Source: a virus. Taken from it: a DNA stretch of 20,239 nt. This document shows, piece by piece, positions 14,222 through 19,564 of this stretch. Location: IMG/VR virus record IMGVR_UViG_3300027906_000201, positions 1 to 20,239 of that record; one strand, given 5' to 3'. The notes under the pieces were generated by a model. It did no database searches. It saw only the letters and a program-made list of their open reading frames with translations, and was not told the origin of the DNA. A program made the translations under genes and the position numbers. Numbering within the stretch: the stretch's first letter is position 1; every line of letters begins with the position of its first letter.

Positions 14222-14639
14222 TGCTTTCTTCTCCTTCTCTCTTTTCGAGAATGTCTGCGAGAACATAGTTCCCGTCATGTTTATGCCAGAGATGCAGACC
14301 TAAGCCCAACCTCATCGCACATCTTTTAATACCGTCAGAAGCACAAGCCTTCAGTCGTGCTCCGTCTGTCTTCCAATTGTTCGGATTTTCGCATTCACCA
14401 ACCTCTTGTATCGAGGTAGTTCGTCCATCAACATCAACAGTAAGAGTGCAGAGGCAACCAGTGAGAGTACCATCAGCATCCCTAACAAGAGTATCAATAG
14501 CAAAATCATATGGACCTACAATCCCTAGAAGGAATTGCGACACAATACCGTGTGGTACATATGCTGCTGCAAACTTTCCCGGTTTAGTTTCAATGAACTT
14601 CTCCGAGAATGGTGTTGCTAATTTATTTAACTGACTCAT
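14214..14639 (-). CDS. Rad52-like single-strand annealing protein
   Basis: The 141-residue product has the compact Rad52/Rad22-like pattern known from actinophage recombinases: MSQLNKLATPFSEKFIETK, VSQFLLGIVGPYDFAIDTLV, a strand pair LTGCLCTLTVDVDGRTTSI, EVGECENPNNWKTDG, and the diagnostic helix ARLKACASDGIKRCAMRLGL, then GLHLW. In Rad52 relatives this last region forms the DNA-binding groove. It would anneal complementary strands, working with the nuclease encoded upstream and the SSB downstream. ATG 14639 has AAAGGAG 5 bases upstream. It overlaps the nuclease gene by 17 bases and the SSB gene by 8, so the three are coupled. Confidence 0.83.
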   Translation of the reverse strand: MSQLNKLATPFSEKFIETKPGKFAAAYVPHGIVSQFLLGIVGPYDFAIDTLVRDADGTLTGCLCTLTVDVDGRTTSIQEVGECENPNNWKTDGARLKACASDGIKRCAMRLGLGLHLWHKHDGNYVLADILEKREGEESNE

Positions 14640-15438
14640 CTTTCTCCTTTATCACTAAATCGATAATGTCTAACATGTCTACGTCGCCGTGCTGTTCGCA
14701 GATGTCGTAATGCGGACAGTAGTTACATTCCCAAGGGACTTCTGTCTCCCAATAAGAACGTAAACCTTCCGGTATGACACCAGTATTCAGATAGGTTTTA
14801 GCCATCCGAGCGTGCTCTTCTAAGAAATAAGTAGTAGCAACAGAGATAGACGTTTCACTTTCATCGAATGATTCGTGTATGTCATACAACCACTCAACCA
14901 TGTCACCAGCACGAGCGCTATCTTTCCAACGAGAAGGCGTCGCATCAGTACACACATACACAAGATGGATCTTGTTAAGACCTAGACCCATTGCATAGGC
15001 ACAGGCTTGGAACAGGTGCTCTTCCTTCGGGCCTTCGTTTCTTGCTTTACGAAACCCATAGTTACGCATTGTCTTAATTTCTAAGACAGTTCCGAAGTCA
15101 TGTGGTGATGCATAATAAACTCCATCAGCATGACCTGAAGTCATACAGTTAGAGATACTGACAGGCACCTCGCATTCGAAGTCTGGATTAGTTAAGAACG
15201 CTTGCTGTATGTGGTCATGCATAGTGTTGCCAATCTCTCTAGCAACAAACCCATTGACCGCATTCTCACCAGCATCAATCCGAGGCACACCCATCCCATC
15301 GAACACCTGTTTCCGTTCACACGTGGTGATGTTAGATATTCTTAGGAACGACCCGTCTGCTGTTGGCTTGTTCTCTGGGTGACGTATATGTTCACGGAGA
15401 GCTAGCTCCGCAGGACCTCTCCCTATTTCGTACTGCAT
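14623..15438 (-). CDS. Cas4/RecB-like PD-(D/E)XK exonuclease with Fe-S cysteines
   Basis: This 271-residue protein has GHADGV (H103, D105), VLEIKTM (E120, K122) and HLFQACAYAMG (Q144), the RecB/Cas4-type nuclease motifs. Four cysteines fit an iron-sulfur cluster: C40 in TTCERK near the N-terminus, and C238, C241 and C247 in WECNYCPHYDICEQH near the C-terminus (the C-xn-C-x2-C-x5-C layout of Cas4 and AddB). It should degrade one strand at DNA ends and leave single strands for the Rad52-like protein. No cas1 or CRISPR repeats are present, so a stand-alone phage recombination nuclease is the better reading. ATG 15438 is preceded by AAAGGGAAACT. Confidence 0.85.
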   Translation of the reverse strand: MQYEIGRGPAELALREHIRHPENKPTADGSFLRISNITTCERKQVFDGMGVPRIDAGENAVNGFVAREIGNTMHDHIQQAFLTNPDFECEVPVSISNCMTSGHADGVYYASPHDFGTVLEIKTMRNYGFRKARNEGPKEEHLFQACAYAMGLGLNKIHLVYVCTDATPSRWKDSARAGDMVEWLYDIHESFDESETSISVATTYFLEEHARMAKTYLNTGVIPEGLRSYWETEVPWECNYCPHYDICEQHGDVDMLDIIDLVIKEKDESVK

Positions 15439-15464
15439 TAGTTTCCCTTTCTACGTGCAGTCTA

Positions 15465-15671
15465 TCAGTTTCCTCGGGCCTCATCAATGCGGCGATCCGC
15501 ATCATTCGATGCAGCAACCTCAGCCATATATTCTGCACAACAATCACAATCCTCTATCGGTTTCTCCATCCAGAAATGGTCGTGATCTTCCTTGCTACAG
15601 AATCTACATAGCCAACCATTATCGGGTGGTTCCATCGCATCGTACTGGGCTTGCGCCATTTCAAAACTCAT
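15465..15671 (-). CDS. Small CxxC protein (68 residues)
   Basis: ATG 15671 has AAAGGAGAGAAG upstream, one of the strongest ribosome sites here. The product is acidic, with WLCRFCSKEDHDHFW followed by EDCDCCAEYMAEV. The two Cys pairs (C22/C25 and C42/C44 or C45, with nearby His) suggest a small zinc site. The rest is helical and charged. I do not recognise a family. It lies just upstream of the recombination nuclease and is probably cotranscribed with it. Confidence 0.68.
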   Translation of the reverse strand: MSFEMAQAQYDAMEPPDNGWLCRFCSKEDHDHFWMEKPIEDCDCCAEYMAEVAASNDADRRIDEARGN

Positions 15672-15682
15672 ACTTCTCTCCT

Positions 15683-16054
15683 TTAGTCTTTCCTGCTTTC
15701 GTAATAAAAATCAGGCGTAGTCCGCCACATATATTGCGGACCAGCATGACGCTCTTTTCTTTCAGATAACCGAGTCTCTTGCCTACGACATGATTCGCAA
15801 ACAACAGGTTCAATAACCCCTGTTCTCTGTGCTTGTTTCATTAACGGGCCAAGCAAACGAGCATTGTCTAAGACAATTCCCATCCACTTCAACTCGGCAT
15901 GAACTTGATCGGTGGTCCATGAATACCACGGTCCCCGTCTAGCAGCTACTCGTTCTATTGCTTTTTTAGCAGCCAACTTCTGGGATGGACGAGCCGATCT
16001 CTCGACTCGTGCCATCCCTAAGTCACGCTGCGTTATGCCTTCAGACTCCGACAT
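15683..16054 (-). CDS. Winged-helix-like DNA-binding protein (123 residues)
   Basis: The middle of this basic protein looks like a winged helix: RGPWYSWTTDQVHAELKWMG, then NARLLGPLMKQAQRTGVIEP, then a wing-like stretch with VVCESCRRQETR and GPQYMWRTT. The pattern of a D-x-R-x-LGPxx(K/R)xAxRxGxIEP helix followed by a GPxxxWR strand recurs in small DNA-binding proteins of actinophages. A regulatory or replication-linked role is likely but unproven. The N-terminal 35 residues are basic and probably disordered. Its ATG (16054) lies 14 bases inside the upstream gene and lacks a strong ribosome site; ATG 16015 is an alternative start. Confidence 0.7.
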   Translation of the reverse strand: MSESEGITQRDLGMARVERSARPSQKLAAKKAIERVAARRGPWYSWTTDQVHAELKWMGIVLDNARLLGPLMKQAQRTGVIEPVVCESCRRQETRLSERKERHAGPQYMWRTTPDFYYESRKD

Positions 16055-16310
16055 AGCTGCGAGCCATGTTGTACAAGGCTTTCGCTACTGCGTTAATGAA
16101 GTCTTCATCATCAGGATCAACCGATGGGCTTTCCTCCATGTGCTCTCTTATGTAGTAACCGATGTCATTGCTCAATGTGTCAGCGACAATGGATTCAACT
16201 TCCCCACTGTCTCGGATCACATCAGCACAGATGTCACCTACCATGTCGCAGAATCCACCATCATTAGCGAACTCTCCAACTTCTATTTCTACTGTTGCTT
16301 CTATACTCAT
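16041..16310 (-). CDS. Hypothetical acidic protein (89 residues)
   Basis: ATG 16310 is preceded by AAAAGGAGAAAGAAA, a strong site. The product is very acidic (Asp/Glu well above Lys/Arg): MSIEATVEIEVGEFANDGGF, ICADVIRDSGEVESIVAD, IGYYIREHMEESPSVDPDDE and a helical end AVAKALYNMARSYVG. The family is not recognised. High negative charge is common in phage proteins that mimic DNA or block host nucleic-acid enzymes, but that is speculation here. It is the first gene after the hairpin at 16348-16385 and overlaps the winged-helix gene by 14 bases. Confidence 0.68.
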   Translation of the reverse strand: MSIEATVEIEVGEFANDGGFCDMVGDICADVIRDSGEVESIVADTLSNDIGYYIREHMEESPSVDPDDEDFINAVAKALYNMARSYVGV

Positions 16311-16347
16311 TTTCTTTCTCCTTTTATTTTTATTTAATGAGATTTCA

Positions 16348-16385
16348 CTAGGGGAGAGGACGGGAGGGTATGTCCTCTCCCCTAG
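16348..16385 (-). terminator. Perfect 14-bp hairpin after the DUF932 gene
   Basis: CTAGGGGAGAGGAC and GTCCTCTCCCCTAG pair without mismatch around a 10-base loop. On the minus strand it begins 4 bases after the DUF932 stop. It has no U-tract on that strand; ATTTTTAG follows on the plus strand. The likely role is 3'-end formation or an RNA boundary between the DUF932 gene and the next gene. Confidence 0.68.
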
Positions 16386-16389
16386 ATTT

Positions 16390-17394
16390 TTAGTTAGCTA
16401 CCAGAATCTTGGCAGCTTTCTCAGTCATTGGTAGCTTCCCGAACATTACGTTGGCTTGATGCCTACGATCACGTTCAAGGCTGCTATTCACACCCTTAAC
16501 TGATTTATCTTTCTGCTCCCATGCTTGAACAGCCATGAGTGCACCCCACTTGGTGTTACGCACACCAGCTATATCCTCGTCACGACGAAACCTGCGATTC
16601 AAATCTGATTTCACATGTCGCCAACGAGTTAACTGATTCAAATAACCCTGTTGTGATTGGGTATTGCTATTCCACCACGGCTCTGTTGGTCCAGCACCAA
16701 TTAGCTGAACGACCAACTGATTCCATTGTTCATCAACAAATTCTTCATTAGCCATGCGTTCAATTTCTTGCTTGTATGTTTCATGTCTTTCATAGCTATC
16801 ACACAATGCTTGAACAGCTTCTTGCATCATGCCTTGGGGATCGCCCATCTTCTTAAACTTGAAGATAGCGTTCTTATCCAAGATGTTTAGCTTGAAAGTA
16901 TTGGCACACACCACAGCCCTTGCAGACTGAGTAGCAATCAACGGAATACTTTTGTCATGCCCGTTACCGATATTGAACATCGATTCAACTGTTGACCAAC
17001 CCGGAATCTCTATATCTTCCTTGAACTTCAGAGACACATAACCAACAGCACCATTATCGTAGGTACCAACTGATTGAATAGCCTCTACCAGTCCAGTGTC
17101 GATAAGCATTCCAGTTAAGTCATCAGCCATAAACCGATGTTGAACTATCTGATATCGATTACTTACTTCGGCATGAGCATATGGATAGTTGACCATCTTC
17201 AAGACCTGTCGGTCCGAAAGTAATTCAGCTACTCCATGATGCTCAATAAGTATGGGTGTACGTTCGACTTCAGACCAGTCAAAAGCCTCACGGGCTTTCT
17301 CCCAATCGATAGGTCCAACGGTACCCATCCCATGCCAAGCAGCCTTACGGTATAAGGCATGTTCAGCATCGAGATTAGTCATTCGATGTGACAT
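16390..17394 (-). CDS. DUF932 / TIGR03299 phage-plasmid protein
   Basis: The 334-residue product has features of the DUF932 family: an N-terminal AAWHGMGT, WEKAREAFDWSEVERTPI, NRYQIVQHRFMADDLTGML, and GYVSLKFKEDIEI with a later IGNGHDKSIPLIA and ARAVVCANTF. Members are found in many phages and plasmids. Their biochemistry is not settled, although single-strand DNA or replication roles have been proposed. ATG 17394 has AAGGAGG 4 bases upstream; a second ATG at residue 5 could also serve. It overlaps the upstream 92-residue gene by 20 bases, and a perfect hairpin follows its stop. The length is normal for the family. Confidence 0.86.
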   Translation of the reverse strand: MSHRMTNLDAEHALYRKAAWHGMGTVGPIDWEKAREAFDWSEVERTPILIEHHGVAELLSDRQVLKMVNYPYAHAEVSNRYQIVQHRFMADDLTGMLIDTGLVEAIQSVGTYDNGAVGYVSLKFKEDIEIPGWSTVESMFNIGNGHDKSIPLIATQSARAVVCANTFKLNILDKNAIFKFKKMGDPQGMMQEAVQALCDSYERHETYKQEIERMANEEFVDEQWNQLVVQLIGAGPTEPWWNSNTQSQQGYLNQLTRWRHVKSDLNRRFRRDEDIAGVRNTKWGALMAVQAWEQKDKSVKGVNSSLERDRRHQANVMFGKLPMTEKAAKILVAN

Positions 17395-17653
17395 TTTCCT
17401 CCTTTATTTCTGATTCAGTATTTATCTTTTCCAATAAACGGATCATCTCCGCATCAGATATGTCATGGATATGAACATTGCCAATAGCTATTGACCACGT
17501 TCCATCCGAAAAAGAGTTCGCCCATATGACGCTCTGTTTTTCCGGGTTAAGGAATGCGGTTGCTGTTAGCACCCGTTCATTTTTGAATGTGTACTCACGG
17601 CTTTCTTCGCACACATCATTATTAACAGTTGTATTGACTGTTATTTTTCTCAT
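17375..17653 (-). CDS. Hypothetical 92-residue protein
   Basis: ATG 17653 has AAAGGGAAACC upstream. The product starts with a beta-rich half (MRKITVNTTVNN, ESREYTFKNERVLTATAFLN, VIWANSFSDGTWSIAIGNV) and ends in an acidic helix (DISDAEMIRLLEKI). The family is not recognised. It is the first gene downstream of the promoter-like element at 17747-17755 and the 12-bp hairpin at 17680-17725, and it is coupled to the DUF932 gene by a 20-base overlap. Pairing with DUF932 suggests a shared task, but nothing in the sequence defines it. Confidence 0.67.
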   Translation of the reverse strand: MRKITVNTTVNNDVCEESREYTFKNERVLTATAFLNPEKQSVIWANSFSDGTWSIAIGNVHIHDISDAEMIRLLEKINTESEIKEENVTSND

Positions 17654-17679
17654 GGTTTCCCTTTCATTATGAGATCTTC

Positions 17680-17725
17680 GGGAGAGGCTGAGGACTTAGC
17701 TGAATAGCACGTTTCAGCCTCTCCC
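17680..17725 (-). repeat. 12-bp hairpin in a likely 5' leader
   Basis: GGGAGAGGCTGA and TCAGCCTCTCCC pair perfectly around a 22-base loop. On the minus strand it falls between the promoter-like element (17747-17755) and the ribosome site of the 92-residue gene, so it would sit near the 5' end of that mRNA. It could protect the message or control its translation. Confidence 0.6.
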
Positions 17726-17746
17726 TTTCTTGCGACCTTTCAGTAT

Positions 17747-17755
17747 ATTGTACCA
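17747..17755 (-). promoter_or_regulatory. Extended -10 promoter candidate
   Basis: The minus strand reads TGGTACAAT, an extended -10 (TGn plus TACAAT, 5 of 6 to the consensus). No good -35 is placed 16-18 bases upstream, which is usual for extended -10 promoters. Transcription would start near 17740 and run into the 92-residue gene and DUF932. Confidence 0.45.
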
Positions 17756-17758
17756 GCT

Positions 17759-17792
17759 ATAAACACAATAACCCCTTTGGGCCAGTGTTTAT
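17759..17792 (-). promoter_or_regulatory. Inverted repeat beside the -10, possible operator or terminator
   Basis: ATAAACAC and GTGTTTAT are perfect 8-base inverted arms separated by 18 bases, with a small CCC/GGG stem in the loop. The repeat spans the end of the 71-residue gene and the -35 area of the candidate promoter. It could be a repressor site or a hairpin ending the upstream message. Confidence 0.42.
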
Positions 17793-18004
17793 GCGGGATT
17801 AAGCGTCCGAAAGATCACGTTCTCTTCGCAACAATAATCGTCACACCAATGCTTTTCTAAGATCTTGCTGCGGCTATCCATCAAGCAATCCCAACACATT
17901 GGGTGGGCGTCATAGTCGCCATCGCCTTCATAGTAATAAGTATCTTCAGGCAAAATGTAACCATCACAATAATTGCATGGATGCCAGCCTTCAGGCCCAC
18001 TCAT
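17789..18004 (-). CDS. Cys-rich zinc-finger-like mini-protein (71 residues)
   Basis: ATG 18004 overlaps the upstream stop (ATGA). The product has three Cys groups: HPCNYCDGYI (C10, C13), HPMCWDCLMDS (C37, C40) and HWCDDYCCEENV (C54, C58, C59). Two CxxC pairs plus nearby His fit one zinc-binding treble-clef or ribbon fold, with the C-terminal group a possible second site. The middle is acidic and Tyr-rich (EDTYYYEGDGDYDAH). Proteins with CxxC-x(20-25)-CxxC spacing in phages are often annotated only as hypothetical. It is the last gene before the promoter region at 17747-17792. Confidence 0.7.
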   Translation of the reverse strand: MSGPEGWHPCNYCDGYILPEDTYYYEGDGDYDAHPMCWDCLMDSRSKILEKHWCDDYCCEENVIFRTLNPA

Positions 18005-18180
18005 TCTTCTGTTAGCAATTCGTCGAGTTCAGCTATACGATTTAACTCTCCGAAAAACTTATCAAGCTCATCCAGAAACATATAAGCATCTGCGTCATCT
18101 AAAACTGCATATGCCACAGTACAGATAGCTTCTGATATTCCTTCGATAGCATTATCTAATTGTTTTTCACTTACTTCCAT
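18001..18180 (-). CDS. Small acidic helical protein (59 residues)
   Basis: ATG 18180 has a strong ribosome site (AAAGGAGAAATAAA). The frame runs 59 codons to a TGA at 18003-18001, where it overlaps the next start as ATGA. The product is acidic and almost entirely helical: MEVSEKQLDNAIEGISEAI, then CTVAYAVLDDADAYMFLDEL, then FFGELNRIAELDELLTEE. No family is recognised. Helical acidic proteins of this size can act as small inhibitors or adaptor subunits, but nothing specific shows here. The ribosome site and the coupled overlap make a real gene likely. Confidence 0.75.
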   Translation of the reverse strand: MEVSEKQLDNAIEGISEAICTVAYAVLDDADAYMFLDELDKFFGELNRIAELDELLTEE

Positions 18181-18192
18181 TTTATTTCTCCT

Positions 18193-18528
18193 TTATTTAT
18201 AGCGACCACACGTCCACAAATCCCAGCCATCACGAGTGTTCTCATGTATGTAATGAGCCATCCATGTTGACTGCACAATTTCGTAGCGTTTCGGCCAATG
18301 AACTTCGAACACATCACCCCAGTAATGTTCGTTTATTTGGAATAATCCATGATCGGCACCGTTATATGCCCGTGGATTATGCAACGACTCACACCACGCA
18401 ATGCTTAAAGCGCGAACACAATCATCCTGAAAGTATTCACACACAACCGGTGCAACTTCAGGGTTAGGTGGTTCATGGTTGATCGCAGCGAAGTCAAGTA
18501 TCGACCAGATCACCAACCAAAGATTCAT
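18193..18528 (-). CDS. Exported lysozyme/transglycosylase-like enzyme
   Basis: I place the start at ATG 18528, which overlaps the upstream stop as TGATG; a GTG one codon earlier is also in frame. The 111-residue product starts with a short hydrophobic segment (MNLWLVIWSILDFAAI), a likely export signal or anchor. It is followed by the core of an SLT/lysozyme-like fold: LSIAWCESLHNPRAYNG with catalytic E47, then DHGLFQINEHYW and WDLWTCGRYK. Four Cys (30, 37, 46, 107) could make disulfides outside the cytoplasm. It should cut the glycan strand of peptidoglycan. Its place in the early block, far from the amidase and holin, is unusual. Cell-wall remodelling or blocking of rival phages are possible roles. 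Confidence 0.8.
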   Translation of the reverse strand: MNLWLVIWSILDFAAINHEPPNPEVAPVVCEYFQDDCVRALSIAWCESLHNPRAYNGADHGLFQINEHYWGDVFEVHWPKRYEIVQSTWMAHYIHENTRDGWDLWTCGRYK

Positions 18529-18725
18529 CACATCTCTCTCGCTGCAAGGATTTGTTCTCTAGTAAATGCATCATGTTCCACCAAAGGAGTATCACGCTTA
18601 GTCCCTCTCTTATTTTTAGTAGCTCTATCTTCTTCACGATGAACACGCCAAGCCTCACGACACGGCGCACACCGGCAACCATTACTGTATTGATTAGCAG
18701 ATGGCTTCCCTTTACACTTCTTCAT
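18528..18725 (-). CDS. Small GCRCxxCR-type zinc protein (65 residues)
   Basis: The product starts MKKCKGKPSANQYSNGCRCAPCREAW (core NQYSNGCRCAPCREAW) with C4, C17, C19 and C22, then a basic helix (RVHREEDRATKNKRG) and REQILAAREM. The motif Y-x2-GCRCxxCRxA-x(n) recurs in short actinophage proteins, with an N-terminal (H/C)G(T/K)xxxY partner; the function is unknown. A zinc-bound, nucleic-acid-binding domain is the reasonable reading given the basic residues. It starts in the TGATG overlap with the upstream 90-residue gene and ends in another with the transglycosylase-like gene. Confidence 0.74.
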   Translation of the reverse strand: MKKCKGKPSANQYSNGCRCAPCREAWRVHREEDRATKNKRGTKRDTPLVEHDAFTREQILAAREM

Positions 18726-18997
18726 CAGAACGTACTCGTTCCAGCGATCACGTCACCAAGTTTGTCGGCATTACCGAACGCATCATCTAAGCGGATCTCT
18801 ATCTGACGAGCACGCTCCTGAGATTCCCGATACATATCATCCATCATCTCATCAAGATCATGTTCGATACGCAAAATCAGATCAGCAAGTTCCGGTTCAG
18901 CTTCGTGACCGATTGACTTACTGTTTTGTAATTCCCAAAGCTTGCCCTGAATGTAATTCAGAATCGCTTCAGCACTAACTAGCTTTCGGTGTCTCAT
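18725..18997 (-). CDS. Hypothetical coiled-coil protein (90 residues)
   Basis: ATG 18997 has AAAAGGAGATAATA upstream, a strong site. The product is helical and charged: LVSAEAILNYIQGKLWELQN, EPELADLILRIEHDLDEMMD, and a heptad-like stretch DMYRESQERARQIEIRLDDA. No active site or metal site is seen and no family is recognised. It is the first gene after the structured non-coding stretch at 19063-19228, and overlaps the next start by one base. Confidence 0.66.
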   Translation of the reverse strand: MRHRKLVSAEAILNYIQGKLWELQNSKSIGHEAEPELADLILRIEHDLDEMMDDMYRESQERARQIEIRLDDAFGNADKLGDVIAGTSTF

Positions 18998-19062
18998 TAT
19001 TATCTCCTTTTATTATGGGTGCGTCCTATTATGGATGCTGTTTTGATTTTACCTAATTGTTT

Positions 19063-19112
19063 AAGAGAAAGGTCCGGCTACCGACGAAATCCCGGTAGCC
19101 GAACCCTCTCTT
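19063..19112 (-). repeat. Long GC-rich hairpin in the 240-base gap
   Basis: AAGAGA...GGT.CCGGCTACCG pairs with CGGTAGCCG.ACC...TCTCTT, giving about 18 base pairs with a few mismatches and a 9-base loop. It follows the tailless SSB gene and precedes a run of small genes. It may be a 3'-end or processing hairpin. No U-tract follows on the minus strand. Confidence 0.6.
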
Positions 19113-19116
19113 TCTT

Positions 19117-19138
19117 GACGGAGGTCCATCGCTCCGTC
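19117..19138. repeat. Small hairpin GACGGAG/CTCCGTC
   Basis: A perfect 7-base stem with an 8-base loop lies 4 bases from the preceding hairpin. On the plus strand it is followed by CCTTTTG, but no plus-strand gene is nearby. It is probably part of the same structured element. Confidence 0.45.
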
Positions 19139-19155
19139 CCTTTTGTTATGAAGAC

Positions 19156-19228
19156 CGAGGGACTCCACAAGCCATGCAAAGCTATCTCGCATTTGGGCGG
19201 TAGCAGTCATCTTGTGAATCGTCCCTCG
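19156..19228 (-). ncRNA. Nested inverted repeat, candidate structured RNA
   Basis: CGAGGGAC (19156-19163) pairs with GTCCCTCG (19221-19228) and, inside it, CACAAG (19166-19171) with CTTGTG (19211-19216). The 39-base interior contains a further GCTATC/GGTAGC pairing (one G-U). Total length is 73 bases, tRNA-like in size, but no T-loop GTTCRA or proper D arm is present. It lies just 3' of the tailless SSB gene. The gap 18998-19237 holds no convincing gene and mainly these three hairpins. Confidence 0.42.
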
Positions 19229-19237
19229 ACTCCAGAT

Positions 19238-19564
19238 TTATGAGCGTGCTGACCAGCGTAGGCTGACGCCAGCTTCTTCAGCATATACAACGGTTCGGAA
19301 TTGCTTTACGCCTTCTTTGTCGCTGTATGTATCTTGCCTTAGGTGACCCTTAATGATGACTCGTGTACCTTTTGGTAATCGAGCCATCTCGTTAGCTTGC
19401 TCTTCGAAGAACTTAACATCGAACCAGCTAGTCTTAGGGTTTTCTTTTGTACCTGAACTTACCGCTATGGGCATGTTAAGGAATGGCTTACCTGAGTTTG
19501 CACCGTAGCGCAGTTCAGGGTCCTTTCCGTAATTACCACATATCGTGATAGTTGCATTTTCCAT
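19238..19564 (-). CDS. Second single-stranded DNA-binding protein, tailless (SSB copy 2)
   Basis: The start is ATG 19564 (MENATITICGNYG), in a TAATG overlap with the upstream gene and with AAAGGG about 6 bases before it; residues upstream in the open frame are not SSB-like. The 108-residue OB-fold aligns along its length with the SSB at 13829: ITICGNYGKDPELRY, FLNMPIAVSSGT, TSWFDVKFFEEQANEMARLP, KGTRVIIKGHLRQDTY, VVYAEEAGVSLRW. It stops right after the fold with SARS, so the linker and acidic tip are absent. Without the tip it should bind single-stranded DNA but not recruit SSB partners. Whether it forms mixed tetramers with copy 1 cannot be told. Confidence 0.88.
   Translation of the reverse strand: MENATITICGNYGKDPELRYGANSGKPFLNMPIAVSSGTKENPKTSWFDVKFFEEQANEMARLPKGTRVIIKGHLRQDTYSDKEGVKQFRTVVYAEEAGVSLRWSARS

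Noticed and set aside
14222-14278. Upstream start for SSB copy 1
   Set aside because: The added residues are not SSB-like and lie within the annealase gene; ATG 14221 has AGGAG and begins the OB-fold.
14623-15438. CRISPR Cas4 in an adaptation module
   Set aside because: No cas1, cas2 or repeats are nearby; the neighbours are an annealase and SSB, so a recombination nuclease is the simpler reading.
15455-15769. 104-residue forward frame
   Set aside because: Antisense to the 68- and 123-residue minus-strand genes, with no ribosome site.
15912-16337. 141-residue forward frame opposite small early genes
   Set aside because: It is antisense to two coupled minus-strand genes with good ribosome sites; its content reads as a reverse shadow.
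19156-19228. tRNA gene
   Set aside because: The 73-base size and outer pairing look tRNA-like, but there is no GTTCRA T-loop, no proper D arm and no plausible anticodon stem on either strand.
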